From Comamonadaceae bacterium (GTDB taxonomy: Bacteria; Pseudomonadota; Gammaproteobacteria; Burkholderiales; Burkholderiaceae_C), in NCBI GenBank assembly GCA_947478935.1, contig CANJXV010000058.1:1-11171 (forward strand): a DNA stretch of 11,171 nt, given 5' to 3'. Of this stretch, positions 1 through 5,346 are shown in pieces (positions within the stretch are counted from its first letter, which is position 1; every line of letters begins with the position of its first letter). Made by a program: the position numbers and the translations under genes. The notes under the pieces were generated by a model. That model was not told the origin of the DNA. It saw only the letters and a list, made by a program, of their open reading frames with translations, and did not search any database.

Positions 1-1
1 G

Positions 2-103
2 GACGAAAACCTAAACATGCAAGCCGATGCGAACGAGAAAAAAGTCTATTTCGAGATCAGCGACTACGCCACAAATTACGTGTTTTTCGAGAACCCGAAC
101 TGA
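2..103 (+). CDS. C-terminal fragment of an unrecognised protein
   Basis: An open frame enters from the left edge and ends at a TGA at 101-103, giving the last 33 residues of a protein (it begins DENLNMQADA and ends FFENPN). The fragment is acidic and polar with aromatic residues near the end. I do not recognise the family, and no catalytic motif can be judged from so short a piece. It reads in the same direction as the acetylacetone dioxygenase gene downstream but is separated from it by 307 bases, so co-transcription is uncertain. The start lies outside the window. Confidence 0.6.
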   Translation, partial: DENLNMQADANEKKVYFEISDYATNYVFFENPN

Positions 104-170
104 GGCTTGCGCAAGCGCGTGGGCCAGTTTGATAACAGGGCCTCTGCTTTTCAAACACTTTCGCTAATAA

Positions 171-191
171 GCTGGCAGACGATGTGCCAGC
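171..191 (+). promoter_or_regulatory. Perfect 7-bp dyad; possible operator or sigma-54-like promoter
   Basis: GCTGGCA and TGCCAGC form perfect inverted arms separated by 7 bases. The same stretch, TGGCAGA-N4-GTGCC at 173-188, places GG and GC 12 bases apart, as in the sigma-54 consensus TGGCACG-N4-TTGCA. The remaining bases match only partly. If it were a promoter the leader to dke1 would be about 210 bases. A regulator-binding dyad and a chance promoter match are both possible, and I cannot separate them from sequence. Confidence 0.25.
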
Positions 192-253
192 CCGTTTTGA
201 GTGCGCTCGAAAGAGGGCAGGTAAATCCCCGGCCCGGTGTGGCCGAGCGGTAA

Positions 254-298
254 AACTATGTGGCCGATGGGGGCCAATGCCTAGGGTAAACGATAGTT
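254..298 (+). repeat. Nested inverted repeat in the dke1 leader
   Basis: The outer arms AACTAT (254-259) and ATAGTT (293-298) enclose inner arms TGGCC (261-265) and GGCCA (272-276). Spacing is unequal on the two sides, so a single clean hairpin is less likely than an operator half-site pair plus a small inner hairpin. The function is unknown. Confidence 0.3.
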
Positions 299-397
299 AT
301 CCCCGCGCGCTATCCGATGCAACATGGTTCTTCGATGTGCTGTCGTATTGCCGATAGCCGCCTCTAGAAGGCGTTCGAACATTCGTCAACCCTCACC

Positions 398-402
398 AGG
401 AG
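398..402 (+). promoter_or_regulatory. Ribosome binding site that sets the dke1 start
   Basis: AGGAG lies 8 bases before the ATG at 411. It supports that start over the in-frame ATG at 324, which has no comparable site. Confidence 0.8.
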
Positions 403-410
403 CCAAATCC

Positions 411-845
411 ATGAAATCTAAGATCGCCGAAGAATACGTCCACATTCCAGACCTCGCCTGGATTGACTTTCCGGCAGGTTTAGCCGATGGCGGCATCCGC
501 TGGAAGCTGCTGCATGTGCAACCGGGTCATGGCGCATGGACGGCTATTTTTGATTGCCCTAAGGGTTCCTCGTTTGCACCCCATCTCCATGCGGGGCCTG
601 GCGAGTATTTTCTGACTAACGGGCGGATGGACGTTCGCGGTGGAAAAGACAATGGCGGCGAAACTGCGGTTGCACCGGGCTATGGCTTTGAATGCTCAGG
701 TGCGCGGCATGACCAAACCTACTTTCCCGTGGACAGTGAGTTTTACATGACCTTCTTGGGGCCATTGGTCTTTGTCCAACCCGATGGCACGCCCATCGCC
801 GTCGTTGGTTGGGAGCAAGTACAGGGCGCCTGGCAGGCAGGCTAA
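411..845 (+). CDS. dke1: Acetylacetone-cleaving dioxygenase (Dke1-type cupin)
   Basis: A 144-residue single-domain cupin. It closely matches what I recall of Dke1 of Acinetobacter johnsonii, the Fe(II) dioxygenase that splits acetylacetone with O2 into methylglyoxal and acetate. The three metal histidines are visible: H58 and H60 in APHLHAGPGEYFLT, and H100 in GARHDQTYFP. They sit exactly 4 positions below H62, H64 and H104 of Dke1. At the same offset, pocket residues reported for Dke1 are kept: F55, Y66, R76, E94, T103, F111 and F115. There is no signal peptide, so it is cytoplasmic. The start at 411 follows a good AGGAG site and gives a family-typical N-terminus. The next gene is glyoxalase I, which uses the expected product methylglyoxal. 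The family is near certain; the exact beta-diketone substrate in this host is inferred. Confidence 0.9.
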   Translation: MKSKIAEEYVHIPDLAWIDFPAGLADGGIRWKLLHVQPGHGAWTAIFDCPKGSSFAPHLHAGPGEYFLTNGRMDVRGGKDNGGETAVAPGYGFECSGARHDQTYFPVDSEFYMTFLGPLVFVQPDGTPIAVVGWEQVQGAWQAG

Positions 846-858
846 GCCTAGTCTGGAG

Positions 859-883
859 GGTAGGTCCCCGACAGGGACTTACC
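859..883 (+). repeat. Strong hairpin in the dke1-gloA spacer
   Basis: Arms 859-868 and 874-883 pair over 10 bp with one G-U wobble, closing a 5-base CGACA loop. It begins 14 bases after the dke1 stop codon. No U-tract follows, so it is not a standard intrinsic terminator. It could protect the dke1 mRNA 3' end or lower downstream expression. Confidence 0.55.
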
Positions 884-897
884 TGACGCAAGCCTAT

Positions 898-941
898 GCA
901 CAGGGTTCATCGCGGGCAAAGCCCCGCGTTGGTTCCTGTGC
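898..941 (+). repeat. Second, two-part hairpin before gloA
   Basis: GCACAGG (898-904) pairs with CCTGTGC (935-941). Inside it, CGCGGG (911-916) pairs with CCCGCG (923-928) over a 6-base loop, with symmetrical 6-base internal loops between the two stems. It ends about 30 bases before the gloA start codon and no U-tract follows. Together with the hairpin at 859-883 it fills most of the 126-base spacer. I do not recognise a known riboswitch class. Confidence 0.5.
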
Positions 942-971
942 GTTCAAATTTCTATTCGACCATTTCACGCT

Positions 972-1520
972 ATGCCTTTTAATACTGAAATCTACCCCGG
1001 CGTGTGCGCCACAGCACCTTCGCAAACCCAAGGCTTTGTGCTGAACCACAGCATGTTGCGTGTTAAGGATCCGGCTGTCGCGCTTGATTTTTACACCCGT
1101 GTTTTGGGGCTTAGGGTGTTGCGCAAGCTTGACTTTGAGGAAATGAGTTTTTCACTGTATTTTTTGGCCCATCCCCAACCGGGTGAGACAGTCCCCGACG
1201 ACAGCGGCGAGCGTATGGCGCACACTTTCGAACAGCGTGGCATCCTAGAGTTAACCCATAACTGGGGTACCGAAACCAAGGACGATTTCAGCTACCACAA
1301 CGGCAACGCCCAGCCGCAAGGCTTTGGCCATATTTGCTTTTCTGTGCCTGACCTTGATGCAGCGGTCCAATGGTTTGACGATAACCAGGTGCAGTACGTT
1401 AAACGACCGGACCAAGGAAAGATGAAAGATGTTGCCTTCATCAAGGACCCGGATGGCTATTGGATCGAGATCGTCGAGGCCGCGCGGCTTAAACGGTTAG
1501 GAATGCCGGCGAGCCAATAG
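972..1520 (+). CDS. gloA: Lactoylglutathione lyase (glyoxalase I)
   Basis: A 182-residue glyoxalase I that isomerises the methylglyoxal-glutathione hemithioacetal to S-lactoylglutathione in the cytoplasm. It belongs to the longer class shared by Pseudomonas putida and eukaryotes. Visible blocks are NHSMLRVKDP at 25-34, ILELTHNWGTE at 91-101, GFGHICFSVPD at 117-127 and DPDGYWIEI at 159-167. Predicted metal ligands are H26 (Gln in the human enzyme, His in bacterial relatives), E93, H120 and E166. The start at 972 has no strong ribosome site, but the N-terminal extension up to residue 24 resembles that of Pseudomonas enzymes. It lies 126 bases after dke1 in the same direction. Because dke1 is expected to make methylglyoxal, it may serve that pathway rather than only general detoxification. 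No glyoxalase II gene is seen beside it. Confidence 0.93.
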   Translation: MPFNTEIYPGVCATAPSQTQGFVLNHSMLRVKDPAVALDFYTRVLGLRVLRKLDFEEMSFSLYFLAHPQPGETVPDDSGERMAHTFEQRGILELTHNWGTETKDDFSYHNGNAQPQGFGHICFSVPDLDAAVQWFDDNQVQYVKRPDQGKMKDVAFIKDPDGYWIEIVEAARLKRLGMPASQ

Positions 1521-1557
1521 CAAGCAAAAAGGCGACGCAGGCGTTTGCCGATGGACT

Positions 1558-1589
1558 AAAAACCGCGCTGGCTTGGTTTACACCAAGCC
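1558..1589 (-). terminator. Weak terminator-like hairpin ending the minus-strand operon
   Basis: GGCTTGGT (1570-1577) and ACCAAGCC (1582-1589) form an 8-bp stem with a 4-base loop that overlaps the stop codon of the last chromate-transporter gene. Reading on the minus strand, a TTTTT run (1562-1558) follows the stem after 7 bases, further than usual. It lies between the convergent gloA and CHR genes. Confidence 0.4.
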
Positions 1590-2171
1590 CAAAATACCTG
1601 CTAGCGCGCCGGCCCCGATGAGCCACAGCAAGTGGATACGCGTTTTCCACACCAGCAGCGCCGACACCACAGTGAGCACCCACAGCAAGGGCGCTTGCTG
1701 CACATTGCCGTGGCTGGCAGTTAGCAGCCAACCAGTCGCTACCAGCAGCGCGATGACTACCGGCGCCATCGATTGTTTGAAGGCGCGCACCTCAGCGCGT
1801 TCGCGATTACGCTGGCCCCAGCGTGCGGCAAAAAAGGTGAGGGTGGTGCTGGGAATAATGATGCCCACCATAGATACCGCCATGGCTGCGCTGGCCAGCG
1901 CCCAAGGCAAGGGGCCATTGTCCGGGCCGCCGCCCGAAGCCATGCCCACATTCCAGCCCAGCACTGCTACAAACATCACATTAGGGCCGGGCGCCGCTTG
2001 CGCCAGGGCAATCGAGGCGCTGAACTGGCTGTCCGTTAACCAGGGGTTTTGTGCTACCAGATACCGGTGCATTTCGGGCACGGTGGTGATAGCGCCGCCC
2101 ACCGACAACAAAGACAGGGTGACAAAGCAGCCCAGCAGGTCTAGCAAATTGCCATAGCCAAAACCGGTCAT
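1578..2171 (-). CDS. chrA: Chromate transporter family protein, second half-size subunit
   Basis: A 197-residue, mostly hydrophobic membrane protein of the CHR (chromate ion transporter) family. It carries the early segment FVTLSLLSVGGAITTVPEM and the family motif AQAAPGPN (about residues 57-64), followed by several membrane-spanning stretches. Long CHR proteins have two homologous halves of this size. This is a short-chain protein encoded next to its partner, and such pairs are thought to work together. Its ATG overlaps the stop of the upstream partner in an ATGA, which implies coupled translation. Known members export chromate with proton or sulfate coupling, but many CHR proteins have untested substrates. 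The symbol names the family, not a proven function. Confidence 0.85.
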   Translation of the reverse strand: MTGFGYGNLLDLLGCFVTLSLLSVGGAITTVPEMHRYLVAQNPWLTDSQFSASIALAQAAPGPNVMFVAVLGWNVGMASGGGPDNGPLPWALASAAMAVSMVGIIIPSTTLTFFAARWGQRNRERAEVRAFKQSMAPVVIALLVATGWLLTASHGNVQQAPLLWVLTVVSALLVWKTRIHLLWLIGAGALAGILGLV

Positions 2172-2803
2172 GGCTGCCCCTGCGGTGCTGCGGCCAAAGC
2201 GCGCAGGCGGTGCAAAGCCCAGAAAAATGCGGGCAGGCCAATAACCAGCAGCGTCCAGGCCAGTGGCACCCGTAAAAACGCGATGGCAATAAACACCGAA
2301 GCGGCGATGAGCGCGCAGGCCAGTGTGCCCATGGCGTTGCTGCGCAAGGCCGGCACCAGTCGGATGCCAGTGCCTGCGATCAAGCCCGCCGATACCGCGC
2401 CCATGCCGCGCAATGCGCCTTGCACGGCGGGCAAATGCGCGATGCCCGCAAGCCCAATCGTCAACGCCATGACAACAAAGAGTGGGAAGGTAAGCATGCC
2501 CGCCAGCGCTGCCAGCGCCCCGCGCCAGCCGAAATAGCGGTCACCGATGATCAGCGCCAGATTCACCACATTGGGGCCGGGCATGATTTGCGATACCGCC
2601 CAGTCCTCCACAAATTCTTCGGTAGTGAGCCACTGTTTTTTTTCGACCAGTTCGCGCTGCACTACCGCCAACACGCCGCCAAAGCCTTGCAGCGCGATGC
2701 CGCTGATGGCCCAAAACAGTGCGGTGAGGGACGCGGGGCGGGGCAGGCTTGGGGGGTTTACTTCGGCGTCCGGTAAAGCCGGTGAATTGTCTGATGATGG
2801 CAT
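2168..2803 (-). CDS. chrA: Chromate transporter family protein, first half-size subunit
   Basis: A 211-residue CHR-family membrane protein. After a Pro/Ser-rich N-terminal tail of about 28 residues come the conserved opening FWAISGIALQGFGGVLAVV and the motif SQIMPGPNVVNLA, the counterpart of AQAAPGPN in the partner gene. Several hydrophobic spans follow. It starts 24 bases after the stop of the alpha/beta hydrolase gene and overlaps its CHR partner by 4 bases, so the two are surely co-expressed. No clear ribosome site precedes the ATG. Residues downstream of the tail fit the family better, so a slightly later start cannot be excluded. Transport of chromate is the family assignment; the true substrate is not shown by the sequence. 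Confidence 0.85.
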   Translation of the reverse strand: MPSSDNSPALPDAEVNPPSLPRPASLTALFWAISGIALQGFGGVLAVVQRELVEKKQWLTTEEFVEDWAVSQIMPGPNVVNLALIIGDRYFGWRGALAALAGMLTFPLFVVMALTIGLAGIAHLPAVQGALRGMGAVSAGLIAGTGIRLVPALRSNAMGTLACALIAASVFIAIAFLRVPLAWTLLVIGLPAFFWALHRLRALAAAPQGQP

Positions 2804-2827
2804 GCTATCGGTACTAAAGCCAGCATC

Positions 2828-3736
2828 CTAGCGCATGGCTTGTTGGTGCTCGTTCGCATGCAACTGCGTTGCCAGCCACGTAAACACTTGCGCATCGGTG
2901 CACAGCTGCAAATGCCCGATGCCGCTAAAGAGCTGCATATCCACACCGGGCAGAGTTTGCGCAGTTTGGGGAAACACGATGGCGTCTTGCTCTGTCAGGG
3001 CGACACGCAGCAGGGCGCGCCGCTGGGGGCTTTCGCTATCTAGCAAGGCTTGCAGCCAGTCGCTGGCCCAGACCATTTGACGCGCGTTGGGCAATTTGGC
3101 GTGCGGCGTTATTTGGGTGCCTTGGTGCGGGCTGCCCAGCGTCACCGCGACCGCTACTTGCGCATCGCCATAGGTCCGCATCCAGGCGCGTATCACCAAG
3201 CCGCCCATGCTGTGGCCCACTAGAGCCACGCGTTGTTGGCCAGTTTGGGCGCGCAGTTGCGCAACGGCTTGTTCCACCTGGGGCGCGTAGTCGTCGATCG
3301 AGCAAAACAGCGGCTCTAAGTTGATCGCCAGCACGGTATGGCCCAGAGCCGTTAGGCGCGCTGCCACATCGCGCCACACGCCGTAGTTGCAACAATAGCC
3401 ATGGATCAGTAGCACCGGCAAGCCCGAAGCAGGCGCGGTAGGCATCAGCAGCTGCGACGCAGACTGGGCCCAGGGCATGGACCAAACAAATAAACGATAA
3501 ATCGCCCAGGACTCACCAGCAATGGCCCGCCACCACACCCAGCCATTAGCCCCTTGCGGGCGGGAACGTAAAGTGAGTTTTGTGGTCCATATCGCCAAAA
3601 TCAGCAAAGGCAGCGCCAGCCACGCGACCAGCAGCCACCAGGCCTGCCACTGCCACACCCACGCCAACCAAACGCTGAAAGCCGCAAAGGCCAGAGTCTG
3701 CCAAAAAAATAAGCGTCGCAGGAAGGCGGCCAGCAT
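2828..3736 (-). CDS. Membrane-anchored alpha/beta hydrolase (lipase/esterase-like)
   Basis: A 302-residue protein with two hydrophobic segments near the N-terminus (about 10-28 and 31-50), then an alpha/beta-hydrolase domain from about residue 105. Visible features are the oxyanion-hole motif LLIHGY at 109-114, the nucleophile elbow GHSMGG at 174-179 (S176), and the lipase-like GSPHQGT at 201-207. Likely remaining catalytic residues are D251 (EQDAIVFPQ) and H275 (GIGHLQ). The fold and triad support an ester or lipid hydrolase held at the inner membrane; the substrate is unknown. I placed the start at 3736, 13 bases after the DUF1254 stop. The open frame reaches further upstream, but that would overlap the previous gene and add a poorly conserved basic stretch. 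No strong ribosome site is visible. Confidence 0.8.
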   Translation of the reverse strand: MLAAFLRRLFFWQTLAFAAFSVWLAWVWQWQAWWLLVAWLALPLLILAIWTTKLTLRSRPQGANGWVWWRAIAGESWAIYRLFVWSMPWAQSASQLLMPTAPASGLPVLLIHGYCCNYGVWRDVAARLTALGHTVLAINLEPLFCSIDDYAPQVEQAVAQLRAQTGQQRVALVGHSMGGLVIRAWMRTYGDAQVAVAVTLGSPHQGTQITPHAKLPNARQMVWASDWLQALLDSESPQRRALLRVALTEQDAIVFPQTAQTLPGVDMQLFSGIGHLQLCTDAQVFTWLATQLHANEHQQAMR

Positions 3737-3749
3737 GGGCAGCTTGTAT

Positions 3750-4322
3750 CTAGACGGCCTTGGCCGGTTCGCAGCGCAACGTGCGCCTGGAAGATTCCAA
3801 TAGCACTTGGTCGGCCTGGTAGTCCGAGGCCAGTACACGCATCAGCAAAAAGCCGGTGCCTGATGGGCTCACCACCACTTGCGCGCCTTGGGGCACCGGC
3901 GTAGTGCCTTTGGCGCCGCCTGCGGGCACGAGCCACAGGTCTATCGGCGCGCCCTGCGCTTGCCGGTCATTGCGCACAAAAAAGTTGTCGCTGTTGGCGC
4001 TGTAGAGCGCTATCGACCAGTAGCCCGGCAACTTCGGTGCGGCGCGCACACGCACCGGGCCGTCGGTCAGGTCAAACACACAAACCGAATACAACAAATC
4101 CGGGCTGGGCATAACGACGGTGCGCGACTGCGCATTGACTGGTGGCGGAAAAGCCGCTTGGTTGCGCATGTTCATTTTTTGCGCTATCGGCCCGTTCATC
4201 AGCACTTGCATGATCAGGCGCGGCACCGCCCACACGGTGAGCACATGCGCCAGCACGGCAGTGGTCAACAAAGTGGCGATGCGGTAAACCCACAAACGGC
4301 GGGTGTTAGTCCAGTTGCTCAT
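3750..4322 (-). CDS. DUF1254 domain protein, membrane-anchored
   Basis: A 190-residue protein with one N-terminal membrane segment (about 14-34) and the rest probably periplasmic. It carries the DUF1254 signature around residues 71-115: MPSPDLLYSVCVFDLTDGP, then LPGYWSIALYSANSDNFF, resembling the usual 'DTLYS...DL..GP...YYSIQL.D' pattern. In many bacteria DUF1254 is fused in front of DUF1214 in one protein of about 450 residues. Here the two are separate genes and DUF1214 comes first. The ATG overlaps the DUF1214 stop by 4 bases (ATGA), so the two products probably act together. No biochemical role is known to me for the family. Confidence 0.75.
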   Translation of the reverse strand: MSNWTNTRRLWVYRIATLLTTAVLAHVLTVWAVPRLIMQVLMNGPIAQKMNMRNQAAFPPPVNAQSRTVVMPSPDLLYSVCVFDLTDGPVRVRAAPKLPGYWSIALYSANSDNFFVRNDRQAQGAPIDLWLVPAGGAKGTTPVPQGAQVVVSPSGTGFLLMRVLASDYQADQVLLESSRRTLRCEPAKAV

Positions 4323-4927
4323 ACGCAGTCCCCCACGGGCTGGATCTTGGGCGGCATAAGGCTTTGGGGTGCGGCTTGCAGGGCCGCATCCGGGTTGTAC
4401 AAGCGCAAGGTGAGCAGCATGCCGCGCTTGCCTGGCGTGGGCAGCCAGTAGATGCCGCTTTGCTCCTGCGGTCCAGTGGTAAAGCTAAACACGCCTTCGC
4501 TGTTCAGCTTTGCGATATCGCCGTTCAAGCTGTAATGTGCATTGGGTGCGTCAAATAAAAACATATCGTCCGCATAGGCTGTAATGCTCCACCAGCGCGC
4601 TTTGGGAGGTACGCCACTGATGCGGTAATTGCATTGCGAACGCAGCACATGGCCTGCGTCGTCCTGCGTAGCGACGAAATACATGGTTTCGCTACGGCCT
4701 AGCGCTAGCACCGCGTTGACGGCCACGGTGGCGCGGGTGTACATATCGGCATCTACGCTGCCAGCCTGCAAATCGGAACGCCATGCGCCCACCTGTACCG
4801 AGGGATTAAGCCAGGCTGCTTTTTTTAAGACCCAGAGCGCCGAGCCTATGCCCACCGCGAGCGCGCCCAAATACAAGGCGCCACCGATCAGGATGCGCCT
4901 CAGGCGCGAAGGCGCAGGTCCGGTCAT
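4319..4927 (-). CDS. DUF1214 domain protein, membrane-anchored
   Basis: A 202-residue protein with an N-terminal membrane segment (about 12-33) followed by a probable periplasmic domain. Family-like features are the early DMYTRATVAVNAVLAL block (61-76), the core KARWWSITAYADDMFLFD (109-126), and the C-terminal YWLPTPGKRGMLLTLRLYNP (160-179) ending in a MPPKI motif. These match the usual DUF1214 layout. It overlaps the small membrane protein gene upstream and the DUF1254 gene downstream by 4 bases each, so it sits in the middle of a translationally coupled trio. The function is unknown. Confidence 0.75.
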   Translation of the reverse strand: MTGPAPSRLRRILIGGALYLGALAVGIGSALWVLKKAAWLNPSVQVGAWRSDLQAGSVDADMYTRATVAVNAVLALGRSETMYFVATQDDAGHVLRSQCNYRISGVPPKARWWSITAYADDMFLFDAPNAHYSLNGDIAKLNSEGVFSFTTGPQEQSGIYWLPTPGKRGMLLTLRLYNPDAALQAAPQSLMPPKIQPVGDCV

Positions 4928-5208
4928 TGCTGCGTTTGGGCCAGCGCCGCTTCGCGTGCTTTACGCGCCAGCGGCATCCAATGCAGGAGGCCAAACAGCA
5001 TCGACAGCACGAGACTGACTAGCAGTGGTCCCGAATACAACTTGATATAGCGGTAAGCCAATAGGCATTCGAGGGCATGGATGAGCAATAAGGCCAGCGA
5101 CACGGTTTGCACGATGGGGCCCACCTGGTCAGGAAATGCGACGAGGTGCGAGGCAATGCCCATTAGGTACACCATAAGAATCGTAGCTTTGAAAATTGAA
5201 TTGAGCAT
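4924..5208 (-). CDS. Small hydrophobic membrane protein (DUF1145-like, tentative)
   Basis: A 94-residue protein with three probable membrane segments (about 5-25, 31-51 and 58-76) and a short charged tail rich in Ala, Arg and Lys. Its size and the layout of an early FPDQVGP loop followed by ALLLIHALECLL recall the small DUF1145/YhhL-type proteins, but I hold that loosely. It is the first gene of the leftward operon and overlaps the DUF1214 gene by 4 bases. The start at 5208 has no clear ribosome site. No catalytic residue is evident, so an accessory or scaffolding role for the DUF1214/DUF1254 pair is only a guess. Confidence 0.65.
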   Translation of the reverse strand: MLNSIFKATILMVYLMGIASHLVAFPDQVGPIVQTVSLALLLIHALECLLAYRYIKLYSGPLLVSLVLSMLFGLLHWMPLARKAREAALAQTQQ

Positions 5209-5276
5209 AGTGAGATTTTTCTAAGGATACGTTGCAAAACATCGATTCAGTTATTGGGGGTCGATAGGCACTGCCG

Positions 5277-5302
5277 ATCCATGGGTTCACACCTGCATGG
5301 AT
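5277..5302. repeat. Inverted repeat in the gap before the six-gene operon
   Basis: ATCCATG (5277-5283) and CATGGAT (5296-5302) are perfect 7-bp arms with a 12-base spacer. They lie in the 138-base gap between the metallo-hydrolase stop and the start of the membrane-protein operon. It may be an operator or a short hairpin. I found no convincing promoter in the gap, so read-through from the fad genes is possible. Confidence 0.3.
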
Positions 5303-5346
5303 TGCCGCGTCACCAGCATTCCTTACCGCTAACCAAATTTTAGTTA

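Larger units (their letters stand above)
104..410 (+). other. Intergenic leader upstream of dke1, rich in inverted repeats
   Basis: No convincing gene is present in these 307 bases. The reading frame that runs into dke1 from an ATG at 324 lacks a good ribosome site and adds residues not expected in the family. Dyads seen: a perfect 12-base palindrome GCTTGCGCAAGC at 105-116; GTTTGA/TCAAAC arms at 127-132 and 151-156; GCTGGCA/TGCCAGC at 171-177 and 185-191; TTTTGAG/CTCGAAA (one wobble) at 195-201 and 206-212; and a nested pair at 254-298. This is a plausible home for the dke1 promoter and a regulator site. I see no clear sigma-70 promoter. Confidence 0.5.

Noticed and set aside
105..116. GCTTGCGCAAGC palindrome as a terminator of the upstream gene
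   Set aside because: It has no loop bases and no T-tract after it, so it is not a credible intrinsic terminator.
238..257. Stretch TGTGGCCGAGCGGTAAAAC resembling the D-arm of tRNA-Leu or tRNA-Ser
   Set aside because: No acceptor stem, anticodon arm or properly spaced T-arm follows. GTTCGAAC at 373-380 is too far away to be its T-loop.
324..410. Upstream extension of the dke1 reading frame to an ATG at 324
   Set aside because: It has no ribosome site and adds an Arg-rich leader not expected in Dke1 proteins, while ATG 411 has AGGAG at the right distance.
1573..2157. Long plus-strand open frame opposite the chromate-transporter gene
   Set aside because: It mirrors the minus-strand gene, has no recognisable motif, and the opposite strand has clear CHR-family sequence.
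3879..4451. 190-residue plus-strand open frame opposite the DUF1254/DUF1214 genes
   Set aside because: Its composition is rich in Arg, His and Gln, it spans a gene junction on the other strand, and it has no ribosome site; it is a shadow frame.
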